Source: Porphyra umbilicalis (Eukaryota > Rhodophyta > Bangiophyceae > Bangiales > Bangiaceae). Taken from it: a DNA stretch of 38,528 nucleotides. The notes under the pieces are model-generated. The model searched no databases. It was not told where the DNA came from and was given only the letters and a program-made list of their open reading frames with translations. The position numbers and the translations under genes were made by a program. The stretch spans positions 1 through 38,528 of the forward strand of contig KV919256.1 in the NCBI GenBank assembly GCA_002049455.2. The letters are read 5' to 3'. Below are positions 37,934 to 38,528 of this stretch, piece after piece (within the stretch, counting starts at the first letter, position 1; each line of letters opens with the position of its first letter).

Positions 37934-38528
37934 GGCGATAGAACTCGCTTTATTGCTTGGCTACGGTCGGTCTCAGTACACTGGTAATTGAAATAACGTT
38001 ATTAATACCACAGGTACGCCTGTTACTGCCCATCCTGCACGGACGACGGCCGCAGTGGTCCCAACTCGGTGTGTCGGTCAACGTTTTTTAACCACCGACA
38101 GCGTGAAAAGCGCCGTCGTCTGGAGCATGGCGGCCACGGTGGCGGTCCAGCAAATGTTCTACTCCCCAATGGTGGGGGGGGGGACCATCAGTGGCGACGG
38201 GCTTTCGGTGCCGTCGGGCGGCCAGGGAGGACAACCGCCAGGGGATGACGGCGCCAGCGCACAGGCGGCCGTCGAGGCGGACCGGCGCCGATGTGATGCG
38301 GACGAAACGCCGGACGCAAGTGTGGCATCGAGCGATTCCACGTCAAACGACGGATCAGACGGATCAGACGGGTCAAACGACGTGCCACCACCGGATTTCA
38401 TCGCTGATCCGGAGCCAGAAGATCAGATTGGGGCTCCTCCAATCCCGATTTACCAACCAACCGTCAGCACGAACGAAGTGCGTCTGACGGTGGCCAGTTT
38501 AAGGATTGCAGAGCAGACTGCGCTGCAT
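37934..38528 (+). mobile_element. second LTR retroelement, 5' part only (runs off the window)
   Basis: 37934-38012 matches the last 80 bp of the 5' LTR at about 15426-15502 (AGAACTCGCTTTATTGCTTG, then ACACTGG and CGTTATTA), ending at the same ACCACA. Unrelated internal sequence follows. Only the LTR tail is present; the rest is missing at the border with the truncated ORF. The differing internal region suggests a related but distinct subfamily. Confidence 0.75.
38127..38528 (+). CDS. gag-like ORF of the second retroelement, partial
   Basis: A frame opens at ATG 38127, 115 nt after the LTR end, and has no stop through the last base: 134 codons running off the window. It is acidic and Ser/Asp/Gly-rich in the middle (SNDGSDGSDGSND), with several Pro-rich patches. 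This resembles the Ser/Asp-rich segment in the gag of the complete element at 15733. Position just inside an LTR and composition suggest gag. No zinc knuckle is reached within the window. Confidence 0.55.
   Translation, partial: MAATVAVQQMFYSPMVGGGTISGDGLSVPSGGQGGQPPGDDGASAQAAVEADRRRCDADETPDASVASSDSTSNDGSDGSDGSNDVPPPDFIADPEPEDQIGAPPIPIYQPTVSTNEVRLTVASLRIAEQTALH

Noticed and set aside
38159..38401. 80-codon minus-strand ORF at the right end
   Set aside because: It is the shadow of the longer plus-strand gag-like frame that starts at 38127 and runs off the window.
1..38528. CRISPR array, tRNA or rRNA genes
   Set aside because: No regularly spaced repeats with unique spacers and no cloverleaf or rRNA-like segments were found; the tandem repeats seen have no spacers.

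Overview
The window is repeat-dense, GC-rich nuclear DNA from a eukaryote. The evidence is a tyrosine-recombinase gene with a spliceosomal intron (GT...AG, reading frame restored exactly), AATAAA/ATTAAA-type signals after two genes, a chromodomain-type Ty3/Gypsy retrotransposon, miniature inverted-repeat elements and PIF1-family helicases. Nothing looks bacterial or organellar. I cannot name the species from sequence alone; a GC-rich alga or other protist would fit, and a red alga is only a guess.

Left module (1-12.3 kb): a 356-codon ORF of unknown function (+), a 17-bp minisatellite, a proline-rich ORF (-), a Crypton-type tyrosine recombinase (+, one intron, N-terminal region broken by frame changes), and a convergent PIF1-like helicase (helicase A, -). 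Helicase A is preceded by a tandemly repeated proline-rich coding region. Recombinase and helicase A face each other across about 0.96 kb that carries a 75-bp direct repeat.

Central module (12.7-28.4 kb): an inverted repeat of about 0.89 kb. The right arm is 27472-28359. The left arm is 12830-about 12924 plus 14292-15084, split by a 1.34-kb insert with its own CCCTGGACTT ends. Between the arms lies a degenerate chromovirus (5' LTR 15107-15502; gag-pol with 13 in-frame stops and at least three frame changes; 3' LTR 24694-25054, truncated). It carries a large intact ORF on the opposite strand between pol and the 3' LTR. Two miniature elements follow (25055-25930 and 26981-27472).

Right module (28.4-38.5 kb): a second, intact PIF1-like helicase (helicase B, +) just outside the right arm and pointing away from it, mirroring helicase A on the left. 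Then comes a less GC-rich stretch with no recognisable gene, a possible spliced gene near 34.9-36.0 kb, a 5'-truncated ORF (37529-37933, -), and the 3' end of a related LTR followed by the start of a second retroelement that runs off the window.

The points most worth attention are the recombinase/helicase pair, the mirror-image layout of two helicases around an inverted repeat, and the undamaged antisense ORF inside an otherwise decayed retrotransposon.
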